From Afifellaceae bacterium (GTDB lineage: Bacteria; Pseudomonadota; Alphaproteobacteria; Rhizobiales; Afifellaceae), in NCBI GenBank assembly GCA_028281235.1, contig JANQKG010000007.1:124001-188000 (forward strand): a stretch of DNA of 64,000 nt. Direction: 5' to 3'. A program made the translations under genes and the position numbers. The stretch's first letter is position 1; each line of letters opens with the position of its first letter. This document shows positions 16,923 through 25,233 of this stretch, one piece after another. The notes below the pieces were generated by a model. It worked only from the letters and a program-made list of their open reading frames with translations, made no database searches and was not told where the DNA came from.

Positions 16923-18140
16923 ATGGTCCGTTCCGATGACGTGCGCAAACGCAATCGGAGCCGCATTCTAGCCGCCATTCGGCGCGCCTCGCCCATATCG
17001 AGAACCGAGATCGCCGAGGAAACCGGCCTCAGCGCCGCGACTGTCTCTGCAATTGTCTCTGACCTTATGGCAGAGGACATCATCGGACCGGTCGCCAACG
17101 GAGCGCCGTCCGCCAACAGCAGAGGCCGCCCCAAAGTTGCTCTCGCCGTCAATCCGGATACCGCCCTCGTCGCCGCCGTGACACTGGACTTCAATGTGCT
17201 GGCTGCTCACGTCTTTGACTATGCAGGCCGCATGCGCGCCGAGCATGTCGTTGCGTTCGAGGCAAGGCGCGCCCGGCGTTCCGGACTCCGTTCGCGGCTG
17301 ATCGACAGCGCGTCCGCCGCATTGGCGAAAGCCGGCGGACCCCGCCGGGCTCTGCGCCGGATAACGGCCGGTATGCAGGGCACAGTCGACATCGATGGCC
17401 GCACATTGCTGTGGTCGCCGATCACACCCGTCCGGCAGCAGCCGATCAGCAATTGGCTGCGTGATGCGTTCGATGTTCCCGTCCATGTCGCGAATGATTG
17501 CGACATGATCGCTCACGCCCTCCACTGGCGAACACCCGACCTGTTCGGAGACAACTTCGCCGCCATCCTGCTCTCCCATGGCGTCGGCATGGGGCTTTTC
17601 CAGAACGGACGTTTGGTCAACGGCACGCAATCGTCGGGGATGGAGTTCGGTCACATGAGCTTTGTCCCCGGTGGCGCATTGTGCCGCTGCGGCAGCCGGG
17701 GATGCGTGGAAGCCTATGCCGGGGACTACGCCATGTATCGGGCGGCCAATGGAAACCGAAGCGACCCGCCACCGCAGGGCCCTTTTGATGCCGGCGCCAT
17801 TACCGCAATCCTGGAGCGTGCCGAAGGTGGCGACGCCACCGCGCGCTCCGCCATCGAAGCAGCCGGCAAAGCTTTGGGCACCGGGCTCGCCAGCGTGTTC
17901 GCATTGCTTGATCCCGTGCCCGTGGCGCTCGTCGGCAAAGGCGTCGCCGCCTTTTCCATGATGGAATCGTCGATACGCCGGGCGCTTGAGGACGCCGCGC
18001 AATATGGCGGACGACGCCACATTCCCATCCACTGTTTCCCCGACGAGAAAGAGCTGCTGCAACAGGGTTGCGCGATCAGCGCGCTCAAGGCACTTGACGA
18101 GGAGATCGCCAACGGCACGCCGCGACTTGCCACGGCGTGA
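16893..18140 (+). CDS. ROK family transcriptional regulator (XylR-like)
   Basis: A 415-residue regulator: an N-terminal winged helix (RNRSRILAAIRRASPISR followed by TEIAEETGLSAATVSAIVSDL, about residues 20-60) fused to a ROK sugar-kinase-like domain. The ROK zinc motif is CRCGSRGCVEAYAG at about residues 267-280, preceded by GMEFGHMSF. It stands divergently from xylF, so it most likely represses the xylose-type transporter and responds to the sugar (inference from position and family). Starts at 16893 and 16923 (MVRSDDVRKRN) are both plausible; the second is closer to where homology begins. Confidence 0.85.
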   Translation: MDRGGETHRKMVRSDDVRKRNRSRILAAIRRASPISRTEIAEETGLSAATVSAIVSDLMAEDIIGPVANGAPSANSRGRPKVALAVNPDTALVAAVTLDFNVLAAHVFDYAGRMRAEHVVAFEARRARRSGLRSRLIDSASAALAKAGGPRRALRRITAGMQGTVDIDGRTLLWSPITPVRQQPISNWLRDAFDVPVHVANDCDMIAHALHWRTPDLFGDNFAAILLSHGVGMGLFQNGRLVNGTQSSGMEFGHMSFVPGGALCRCGSRGCVEAYAGDYAMYRAANGNRSDPPPQGPFDAGAITAILERAEGGDATARSAIEAAGKALGTGLASVFALLDPVPVALVGKGVAAFSMMESSIRRALEDAAQYGGRRHIPIHCFPDEKELLQQGCAISALKALDEEIANGTPRLATA

Positions 18141-18206
18141 CCAAGTGCCGGATGCGAGCGCCCGCAAGCGGAGCCGCGCCTGAAAGCCAGTCAGTGGAGG
18201 AAGCCC

Positions 18207-19604
18207 ATGCCGTCGATAGGTCTCGCCGAGATTGAGCTTCCCGACTTTGGCGTGCCGCAGGAGCAGCCGCAGCTAAGCGCCGACATCTATACTGAGCGGC
18301 TTACGGAAACGCGGCGTCGGTTGCATGCGGCGGGGCTCGACACGCTCGTCGTCTACGCCGACCGCGAGCACTTCGCCAATTTCGCTTATCTCACCGGGTT
18401 CGAGCCTCGCTTCGAGGAGGCGCTTCTCGTCCTGCCGGAAAACGACGACGCGCTCATCCTGACCGGCCCGGAGAATGTCGGCCGCGCCAAGGCATCCATG
18501 ATCGCCGCGGAGGTGGTGCTCCACCCCTCCTTGGGCCTGCTCGGCCAGGACCGCAGCAGGACGCCCGTCCTGACGGACCTTCTGACATCGCACGGCGTTT
18601 CGCCCGGCAAGGTGGTCGGCGTCGCCGGCTGGAAATATGCTGGAGCGCTTGAGAGCGCCGAGCCGGAGGCATGGCTGGAAGTCCCCGCCTACATCGCCGA
18701 CGCCTTGCGCGCGCTGGTCGAGCAAGATGGGCGCGTCATCAACGCCACGGCGCTCTTCATGGATGCAAGCCATGGCCTTCGCGCGGTCAACGAGATCGAT
18801 CAGCTTGCGCAGTTTGAGTTCGCCGCCACGCATGTGTCGGAGGCCGTGAAGCGAGTGCTTTTCGGGCTCAAGCCCGGGATGCGCGAGTTTAACGCCGCGC
18901 AATTGATGCACCAGATCGGACTGCCGCTCAGCTGTCATCCGATGCTCTCCAGCGGGCCGCGCGCCTTCTTTGGTTTGGAAAGCCCGAGCGACAAGACCAT
19001 CGAACGCGGCGATCCCTTCACGATCGCCTACGGGCTGTGGGGCGGCATGACCTGTCGCGCTGGCTGGGTCGTGGAAGACGCAAGCGAGCTGCCTGACGCG
19101 ATCGCCGACTACATTGACAAGCTGGCCGGTCCCTACTTCGCCTGTGCGGCGGAATGGTACGAGACAATCGGCATCGGCGTCAGCGGGGGTGAGATCGACG
19201 CCCTGGTGAAGCGCCACCTCGGCGAGCCGTTCTTCGGAATCGGCCTCAACCCCGGCCATCTCATTCACCTCGACGAATGGATGAACACGCCGATCTATCC
19301 TGGCAGCACTGAGACGCTGCGCTCCGGCCAGGCGCTGCAATGCGACATCATCCCCGCAACCGGCACGCCCTATTTCACCAGTAACATCGAGGACGGCGTC
19401 GCGCTGCTCGATGAGCCCGGACGCGAGGCGTTCGCCGAACGCCACCCCGATGCATGGCGGCGCATCCAAGCACGCCGCACGTTTATGGCCGACGCGCTGG
19501 GCATTAGCCTGAAGCCGGAAGTCCTGCCGCTCAGCAATCTGCAGGGCTACTTGCCGCCATTCCTGCTGGCGCCCCATCGTGCGTTCACTAAGGGAGCCGG
19601 ATAA
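18207..19604 (+). CDS. M24 peptidase/creatinase-fold protein with altered metal site
   Basis: A 465-residue pita-bread-fold protein related to Xaa-Pro aminopeptidase and creatinase: N-terminal creatinase-like domain (RLHAAGLDTLVVYADREHFANFAYLTGF), then the M24 catalytic domain from about 205. Where active aminopeptidases have the ligand motifs DLGA...SDITRT, this protein reads AYGLWGGMTCRAGW (about residues 274-287), and EPG is replaced by DIIP. The histidine-bearing GLNPGHLIHLDEW and the glutamate in IEDGVAL remain. It is therefore probably not a dinuclear metalloaminopeptidase; it may be a metal-independent creatinase-like amidinohydrolase or an inactive relative. The downstream acetamidase/formamidase overlaps by 1 bp, indicating coupled function on amide-type substrates. 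A GGAGGAAG site precedes the ATG. Confidence 0.75.
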   Translation: MPSIGLAEIELPDFGVPQEQPQLSADIYTERLTETRRRLHAAGLDTLVVYADREHFANFAYLTGFEPRFEEALLVLPENDDALILTGPENVGRAKASMIAAEVVLHPSLGLLGQDRSRTPVLTDLLTSHGVSPGKVVGVAGWKYAGALESAEPEAWLEVPAYIADALRALVEQDGRVINATALFMDASHGLRAVNEIDQLAQFEFAATHVSEAVKRVLFGLKPGMREFNAAQLMHQIGLPLSCHPMLSSGPRAFFGLESPSDKTIERGDPFTIAYGLWGGMTCRAGWVVEDASELPDAIADYIDKLAGPYFACAAEWYETIGIGVSGGEIDALVKRHLGEPFFGIGLNPGHLIHLDEWMNTPIYPGSTETLRSGQALQCDIIPATGTPYFTSNIEDGVALLDEPGREAFAERHPDAWRRIQARRTFMADALGISLKPEVLPLSNLQGYLPPFLLAPHRAFTKGAG

Positions 19605-20551
19605 TGAGCGCCATCAAGACGACGCACACGATCCACCGGACGCATATGCATTGCGGTTGGGATAATGCCTTTCCGCCCGTTCTGCATGTCGAGCCGGGTG
19701 AAACCCTCTTGATCGAATGCCGCGACGCAGCCGACGGGCATTTTGGCGAGACAAGCACCGCTGCTGACATCGCGACGCTCGATTTCGACAAGGTCAATCC
19801 CGTCACCGGGCCGGTCTATGTCGACGGCGCGGAGCCCGGCGATGCTCTCAAAGTTACGATCGGCGCCTTCGCGCCCTCCGGTCTCGGCTGGACGGCGAAC
19901 ATCCCCGGCTTCGGATTGCTGAGCGATCAGTTTCCCGACCCTCATCTGCACCTGTGGAATTACGACAAGACGGCGCAACAGCCGGCCGGCTTCGGCGACA
20001 TCGCGCGCGTCCCGCTGAAACCGTTTGTCGGAACGATCGGCGTGGCGCCCGGCGCGGCCGGCCTTCATTCCATCGTTCCGCCGCGCCATGTCGGCGGCAA
20101 CATGGACATCCGCGATCTCGCCGCCGGAACAATCCTCTACCTGCCCGTGGAAGTTCCCGGCGCGCTCTTCTCCATGGGCGATACCCACGCCGCGCAAGGT
20201 GACGGCGAGGTCTGCGGAACGGCGATCGAAAGCGCAATGGATGTTGAGATCACACTGGACCTGATCAAGGGCGCAGCACCCCCTACCCCGCGCTTCACCA
20301 CGCCCGGCCCCGTCACGCGCCATCTGGACGGCGAGGGCTATGAAGTGACCACCGGTGTGGGACCCGATCTCATGGACGCCGCCCGCGATGCGGTGAAGGC
20401 GATGATCGACCAGCTTACGGCGCGGCATGGCCTGACGCCCGAAGACGCCTATCTGCTCTGCTCGGTATGCGCTGATCTTCGCATCAGCGAGATCGTCGAT
20501 ATGCCCAACTGGGTGGTCTCGTACTATTTTCCGCGGCTTGTTTTGTCTTAG
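19604..20551 (+). CDS. Acetamidase/formamidase family protein
   Basis: A 315-residue hydrolase of the FmdA/AmdA family, which cleaves formamide, acetamide and similar short amides to ammonia plus the acid. Typical stretches are the N-terminal H-x-GWDNAFPPVLHVEPGE, then DFDKVNPVTGPVYVDGAEPGD, PPRHVGGNMDIRDL and GDTHAAQGDGEVCGTAIE, which carry the conserved histidine and acidic residues of the family. The ATG overlaps the TAA of the M24-like gene (TAATG), so both are translated together. It could release ammonia or formate from the product of the upstream gene. The exact amide is unknown. Confidence 0.88.
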   Translation: MSAIKTTHTIHRTHMHCGWDNAFPPVLHVEPGETLLIECRDAADGHFGETSTAADIATLDFDKVNPVTGPVYVDGAEPGDALKVTIGAFAPSGLGWTANIPGFGLLSDQFPDPHLHLWNYDKTAQQPAGFGDIARVPLKPFVGTIGVAPGAAGLHSIVPPRHVGGNMDIRDLAAGTILYLPVEVPGALFSMGDTHAAQGDGEVCGTAIESAMDVEITLDLIKGAAPPTPRFTTPGPVTRHLDGEGYEVTTGVGPDLMDAARDAVKAMIDQLTARHGLTPEDAYLLCSVCADLRISEIVDMPNWVVSYYFPRLVLS

Positions 20552-21675
20552 TCGCCCTCTGCCCAGATCTGCGCGAGCACGCGCAACCAGTTGCCGTGGC
20601 AGAGTTTTTTCATCAGCTCAGCACCGAATCCGTGATCTAGCATGGCCTGCCTCAGCACCGGCAAGCCCGCCGCTGACCCGAGCGCAACGGGAACCTGAGC
20701 CCCGTCGAAATCCGACCCGAAGCCGACGCGATCTTCTCCGAGCCGGTCGATCAGATGGTCCATGTGGCGCAGGATCATGTCGAGGCCGGTATCCACCATG
20801 CGGCCGTCCTCGCGCAGGAATGCCACGGCGAAGTTGATCCCTACTATGCCGTCGCGCTCACGGATCGCCGCAAGCTGCCGGTCCGTCAGATTACGCGCAT
20901 GTGGCGAAATCGCATGAACGTTGGAATGCGTGGCGACGAGCGGGCGATCGGAATGCCGGGCAACATCCCAGAAGCCGGCTTCCGTCATGTGCGACAGGTC
21001 GATCAGAATGCCGAGCGCATCGCATCGCCGCACGAGCTCGACGCCGAGTTCCGTCAGACCGGGCCCCGTGTCCCCGTCCCCCGGATAGCGAAACGGCACG
21101 CCATGCCCAAAAATGTTCGGCCGGCTCCAAACCGGTCCCAATGACCGCAAACCGGCACGATAAAGCACGTCCAGCGCATTGAAATCGGCGTCGATCGCCT
21201 CAGCGCCCTCCATGTGCAAGACAGCCGCCATCGGCCCATTCTCAAGACAATCCTCGATCTCACGTACCGATCGGCACACCTTGAGGGCACCGAGCGCCTC
21301 AAGCCGGAACAGCGCAGCGGTTTGAGCAAGCGCAACGGCGGCGGCTTCACTCCATTCAAGCGGCTCCGGCAGACCGAGATCGTATTCAGGTTCCGCCATC
21401 TCAGCGAACGCCGCATCGATATCAATTGGAGACGGCGCATAGACCGCAAACATCCCGCCGCCGAAACCACCCTCAAGGCAACGTGGGACGTCGACATGGT
21501 CATCCCGGCCGTCGAGAAACGACTGGATGTCGGGAAACGCGTCATCGCTGAAGAGCTTGAACAGCGCGTCGTTATGACCGTCAAAAATCGCTGGCGTTTG
21601 TGGTCCGCTCAATGCCGCCTCACAGGTGCTGGTTGGGGGCGCTCGAAGGAAAATCTCACGCGCCGGAACCGCCAT
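20548..21675 (-). CDS. Membrane dipeptidase family protein (peptidase M19)
   Basis: A 375-residue (or 354-residue) metallo-dipeptidase of the renal dipeptidase family. The zinc motif DGHND is near the N-terminus, followed by LHMEGAEAID (glutamate ligand), ILIDLSHMTEAGFWDV and PLVATHSNVHAISPHARNLTD (the two histidine segments) and VGFGSDFDGA. Such enzymes hydrolyse dipeptides, often with D-residues at the C-terminus, and some cleave beta-lactams or N-acyl compounds. It converges on the acetamidase gene (4-bp overlap). ATG 21675 is reported; TTG 21612 has a GAGG site about 5 nt upstream and would put the zinc motif at the usual distance from the N-terminus. Confidence 0.85.
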   Translation of the reverse strand: MAVPAREIFLRAPPTSTCEAALSGPQTPAIFDGHNDALFKLFSDDAFPDIQSFLDGRDDHVDVPRCLEGGFGGGMFAVYAPSPIDIDAAFAEMAEPEYDLGLPEPLEWSEAAAVALAQTAALFRLEALGALKVCRSVREIEDCLENGPMAAVLHMEGAEAIDADFNALDVLYRAGLRSLGPVWSRPNIFGHGVPFRYPGDGDTGPGLTELGVELVRRCDALGILIDLSHMTEAGFWDVARHSDRPLVATHSNVHAISPHARNLTDRQLAAIRERDGIVGINFAVAFLREDGRMVDTGLDMILRHMDHLIDRLGEDRVGFGSDFDGAQVPVALGSAAGLPVLRQAMLDHGFGAELMKKLCHGNWLRVLAQIWAEGD

Positions 21676-21790
21676 CCTAGCGCACGGTTTGAGGCATTAC
21701 AGGTTTGTGCAGGATAAGCCCGTATGCTATTGTTTTCTCTCATCAATCAGTTCGCTCTCCCGCTCCCGAAACACCTCCGGAACGCGCCCC

Positions 21791-22807
21791 ATGAGTCGCT
21801 CCACGGATCTCCTGTCCGATGCCCTGACTTCGCTGCGTCTTGCCGCCAATGCATGGTACGATTATCGCCGCTTTGCGCGCGCCTCTTTCGTTGTCGGCCA
21901 ACGCAACCGCGAAAACCAGCGCGCCATGCTCCACATCCTGTTTCATTCCATCGAGCACGGGCTTTCGCTTCCTGAGCCGCGCCCCGGCTTCGGGCGGGAG
22001 AAGGTGGACAGCCTGTTGCGCAAGACGCGCGCTTACATCATCGCGTTCGGCCCCGACGGCTCCACCGCTTCGGCGCTCAGCGCGCTCGATGCGTGGGTCG
22101 CCTTCAACCGCCAAGTCGGTGAGAATGTCGACGCCGTCGCCGATGAGCTGGAGCAATTGAACAAGGAGGCTGCATTCCGCACCTCTTCCATCGTCGGCGG
22201 CACCGAGGAGTTGCGCGCAGCCGACATCAAGGCCGCATCGACAAAGGATTTTGGCGCCTTCATGCAGACACGCAACAGCGTGCGGCAGTTCGCCGATCGG
22301 CCGGTCACCGCCGCAGAGATTGAGGCCGCCGTACGCGCGGCGCAGCAGACCCCTTCGGTCTGCAACCGACAGACCTGCCGCGTCTACGCTTTCACCGAAA
22401 AGGACGACAAAGCGCGCGTGCTCTCCTACCAATCGGGCAATCGCGGCTTCGGGCATGAGGTCCGCGCCGTTTTGGTCGTGACATCGAACATGGAGCACAT
22501 GAACCTCATCGGTGAGCGCTATCAGCAATGGGTCGACGGCGGCATGTTCGCCATGACGCTCGCACTTGCCTTCCATGCGGCCGGCATGGGCGCCTGCATG
22601 CTGAACTGGAGCGTAACCAAGGATGTCGACGAAGCCATGCGATCCTGCGTCGGCATTCCCGACAATGAAGCCGTGATCACCATGATGGGCGTGGGTCACC
22701 TCAAGGAAATGTTCAAGGTGCCGTGCTCGCAGCGAAAACCGCTGGATATGGTTCTATCGCTCAACCCCGCGCTCAACATGAACGCGCCGCGGGTGAATCT
22801 GCCATGA
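21791..22807 (+). CDS. Nitroreductase family protein with N-terminal extension
   Basis: A 338-residue protein. The C-terminal 210 residues are an FMN-dependent nitroreductase domain: FMQTRNSVRQFADRPV at about 155-170 (FMN phosphate contacts), then AAQQTPSVCNRQTCRVYAF, and GMGACMLNWSVTKD and DNEAVITMMGVGH near the end. About 130 N-terminal residues (ALTSLRLAANAWYDYRRF...) form a mostly helical extension absent from standard nitroreductases of about 200 residues; similar extensions occur in some polysaccharide or secondary-metabolism members. The ATG at 21791 was chosen as the first Met in a region without earlier homology. The physiological substrate is unknown. Confidence 0.8.
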   Translation: MSRSTDLLSDALTSLRLAANAWYDYRRFARASFVVGQRNRENQRAMLHILFHSIEHGLSLPEPRPGFGREKVDSLLRKTRAYIIAFGPDGSTASALSALDAWVAFNRQVGENVDAVADELEQLNKEAAFRTSSIVGGTEELRAADIKAASTKDFGAFMQTRNSVRQFADRPVTAAEIEAAVRAAQQTPSVCNRQTCRVYAFTEKDDKARVLSYQSGNRGFGHEVRAVLVVTSNMEHMNLIGERYQQWVDGGMFAMTLALAFHAAGMGACMLNWSVTKDVDEAMRSCVGIPDNEAVITMMGVGHLKEMFKVPCSQRKPLDMVLSLNPALNMNAPRVNLP

Positions 22808-23042
22808 CGCGCTTCATGTCCTGCCGTCGTCATGCCGGGCCGCGTGCGGCAAAGCCGCATCGCGTGACCCGGTATCCAGCGTGAGACTCGCGAAGCGCGA
22901 ATTCGTACAGCGATGGCAGCAATGAGATGGACGGCGCTTCGCGCCGGGTTAAGCGCTGGGACCCGGATCACGTGACGCCGCTTTGCGGCGCCCTGTCCGG
23001 GGTGACGACGGGCGGGGGTGCCTTACGGCACGCCCACAGTCC
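22808..23042. repeat. Intergenic palindromic repeat block between convergent genes
   Basis: A 235-bp gap between the ends of the nitroreductase and a DUF917 gene. It contains several GC-rich inverted repeats (GTGCGGCAAAGCCGCAT, GACGCCGCTTTGCGGCG) and the halves GTCATGCCGGG...CCCGGTATCCAGCG and GCTGGGACCCGGAT...GTCCGGGGTGACGAC, a form of dispersed repeat frequent between genes in alphaproteobacteria. It may serve as a bidirectional transcription stop. No reading frame here looks coding. Confidence 0.6.
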
Positions 23043-24134
23043 TCACGTCAGCGCTTCGATCGGACGGAAGCGCTCCTGAAGACCGAACGCCGCCGGCCCA
23101 AACACATCGAGCGCCTCAGACGTGCGCATGATGTCGGGAACGCTCACCCCCAGAACCGTCACGCGCTGCCCATAGCGCAGCCGCTCCGTGGTGATCGCTT
23201 CCGCCGTCTCGCTGTCGAGGATGCAGATGAGATCGGGCACGATGGCCCGCAATACGCCGTCGTGATAGGCGACGAGGTTCTCGTTCTGAAACTCAATCAG
23301 CATCTCGCCGCTCCACGCGCCAAGCCCTTCGATGCGCGCCTGGCCGACCGCGAACCCCCGCGCCGTGCGGCGCGAGACGTCGGTGAGCTTGCCGGAATAC
23401 AAGATCCGCGCGTGCTGATAATGCGTGTCGGCGAAGCCTTTGATCAGCGCATCGAAGACATCCTCATGGGTCTCACGCGCCTCGCGGATCCAGCGCCCCA
23501 CGCTGACCGTCAGGCCGAGCGTTCCGGGCACGGCGACACGCCGCGCGGTCGCACCATCCATCGCATATTCGGCGATTGCGCTGTGTCCACCCATACGGAT
23601 GGTCACGCCGCGCGCCAGCCATTCCACCATCTTCGCATCGTGCGCCTCGATGATGACGCTGTCGCCCCATTCATTGACCACCGCCATCGGCGCGGCCGGC
23701 ACGCCATAGACGTTGAACGTCTCCATCTGCAATTCCGGAAAGGCGCGTCCCATCCCGTCGCCATCGACGACGGGAATGCCGCGCTCGGCCGCGACCTTGA
23801 GCGGGATGGTGGAGTTCATGCCGCCCGCCTCGAACGGGATGACGGCATCGGCGTTGCGTCCAAGTTGACGCTCAAGCGCCTCCAGCGCCCACACATAATC
23901 GTCGCCGTTGGGGATCTTTTCGATGGTTACCGTCGGCGCGCCCATGCCGCCGACCGCAATCACCAGCGCATCGTCAGGCGTTTCCTCAAGACTAAGGAGC
24001 GTGACCGGACCGTGCGCTCGCATCGCATCTGCTGCGAGCAGACCGCCGATATAGGGGTCGCCCCCACCACCGGTGCCCAGGATCGCCGCACCGCGGCACA
24101 GATCGTCGAGATCGGCAAGACCGATCGTCCGCAC
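23043..24134 (-). CDS. DUF917 family protein (copy 1)
   Basis: A 363-residue protein of the DUF917 family. Hallmarks: the glycine-rich CRGAAILGTGGGGDPYIG near residue 13, GGMGAPTV, FEAGGMNSTIPL, VVDGDGMGRAFPELQMETF at about 130 and DLICILDSETAEAITTERL near residue 300. As far as I recall, the family has been linked to S-methyl-thiohydantoin desulfurase-type enzymes; otherwise function is unassigned. The start is GTG 24134 with AAGGGAAG about 4 nt upstream, 10 bp after the previous DUF917 stop. It is the last gene of a leftward operon encoding HyuA-like, Pot-type transporter and hydantoin racemase proteins. The tandem second DUF917 gene suggests a heteromer or two substrates. Confidence 0.8.
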   Translation of the reverse strand: MRTIGLADLDDLCRGAAILGTGGGGDPYIGGLLAADAMRAHGPVTLLSLEETPDDALVIAVGGMGAPTVTIEKIPNGDDYVWALEALERQLGRNADAVIPFEAGGMNSTIPLKVAAERGIPVVDGDGMGRAFPELQMETFNVYGVPAAPMAVVNEWGDSVIIEAHDAKMVEWLARGVTIRMGGHSAIAEYAMDGATARRVAVPGTLGLTVSVGRWIREARETHEDVFDALIKGFADTHYQHARILYSGKLTDVSRRTARGFAVGQARIEGLGAWSGEMLIEFQNENLVAYHDGVLRAIVPDLICILDSETAEAITTERLRYGQRVTVLGVSVPDIMRTSEALDVFGPAAFGLQERFRPIEALT

Positions 24135-24144
24135 GCTGCTTCCC

Positions 24145-25233
24145 TTAGTGCATCTCTTCGATCGGCGTGAACGGCTCGTCGATGCCGAAACCGACCGGGC
24201 CGAAAATCGCCAGCGCCTCCGGCGTGCGCATGATCGGCGGCACCGCCACACCCATCACCGTGACGCGCTGGCCATAGCGGAGCGTCTCCGTGGTGATCGG
24301 CTCGGCCGTCTCGCTGTCCATGATGCAGATGAGGTCCGGCACGATCGCTTTCAGTTCGCCGTTGACCCGCGCGGTGAGGTTCTCGTTCTGAATCTCGATC
24401 TCCATCACGTCCGACCATTCGTCAAGACCCTGAATGCGTGCGCGGCCGGCGGCGAAACCCGCCCGCGTCTCGCGGAACATATCGATGATCTTACCGCGAA
24501 AGATGATCTTGCCGTACGCGTAGGGCGTCTTGGGCAGGAGGTCCAGCAGCGCCTGGAAGGGGTTGATGTGGTTCTCCCGCGCCTCGCGGATGCACCGCCC
24601 GATGCGCAACGCAAGCGTCAGCGTGTTCGGCACGGAGGTACGCTTCACCTCCTCGCCCGTCATGGGATACTCGGCGATATAAGCCGCCCCGCCCATGCGG
24701 ATGGTTACGCCGCGGGCGATCCACTCCATCATCTTGTTGTCGTGGGTCTCTACGAGCGTGCAGTCGCCATATTCATTGGTGATCGCCATCGGCGTGCCGG
24801 AGACGCCATAGACTGCGAAGGTTTCCATCTGCAGCTCCGGGAAGGCACGCCCCATGCCGTCGGCGTCGACCACCGGCAGACCCAGCCGCGCGCCCACGAC
24901 CAACGGCATGGTCGAGTTGATCCCGCCGATCTCAATCGGCATCGTCGCGAACGCCTTCTTGCCGAGATGCTCCTCCAGCCGCCGCAGCGATTTCACGGCC
25001 TCGTCGCCGCGCGGAAGCTTCTCCACCAGCACGGTCGGCGCGCCCATCATCGCCGTCGGCAGAACCAGGGCATCGTCCGGCACTTCAGACGGATCGATGA
25101 TCTCCACCGGATGGGATTCCGCCATCGCATGCTCGACCATGAGCCGGCCGATATAGGGGTCGCCGCCACCGCCGGTGCCGAGAAACGCAGCCCCGCGGCA
25201 CAGATCGATCAGGTCTTCGCGGTTGAGCCTCAT
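24145..25233 (-). CDS. DUF917 family protein (copy 2)
   Basis: A 362-residue paralogue of the adjacent DUF917 gene, with the same blocks (LCRGAAFLGTGGGGDPYIGR, MMGAPTVLVEKLP, GGINSTMPLVV, VVDADGMGRAFPELQMETF, DLICIMDSETAEPITTETL). Its ATG overlaps the stop of the HyuA-like gene by 4 bp, so the two proteins are translationally coupled and probably form one complex. In classical ATP-dependent hydantoinases and oxoprolinases the partner of HyuA is HyuB; here DUF917 occupies that place. No transmembrane segment or signal peptide is visible, so it should act in the cytosol. Confidence 0.8.
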   Translation of the reverse strand: MRLNREDLIDLCRGAAFLGTGGGGDPYIGRLMVEHAMAESHPVEIIDPSEVPDDALVLPTAMMGAPTVLVEKLPRGDEAVKSLRRLEEHLGKKAFATMPIEIGGINSTMPLVVGARLGLPVVDADGMGRAFPELQMETFAVYGVSGTPMAITNEYGDCTLVETHDNKMMEWIARGVTIRMGGAAYIAEYPMTGEEVKRTSVPNTLTLALRIGRCIREARENHINPFQALLDLLPKTPYAYGKIIFRGKIIDMFRETRAGFAAGRARIQGLDEWSDVMEIEIQNENLTARVNGELKAIVPDLICIMDSETAEPITTETLRYGQRVTVMGVAVPPIMRTPEALAIFGPVGFGIDEPFTPIEEMH

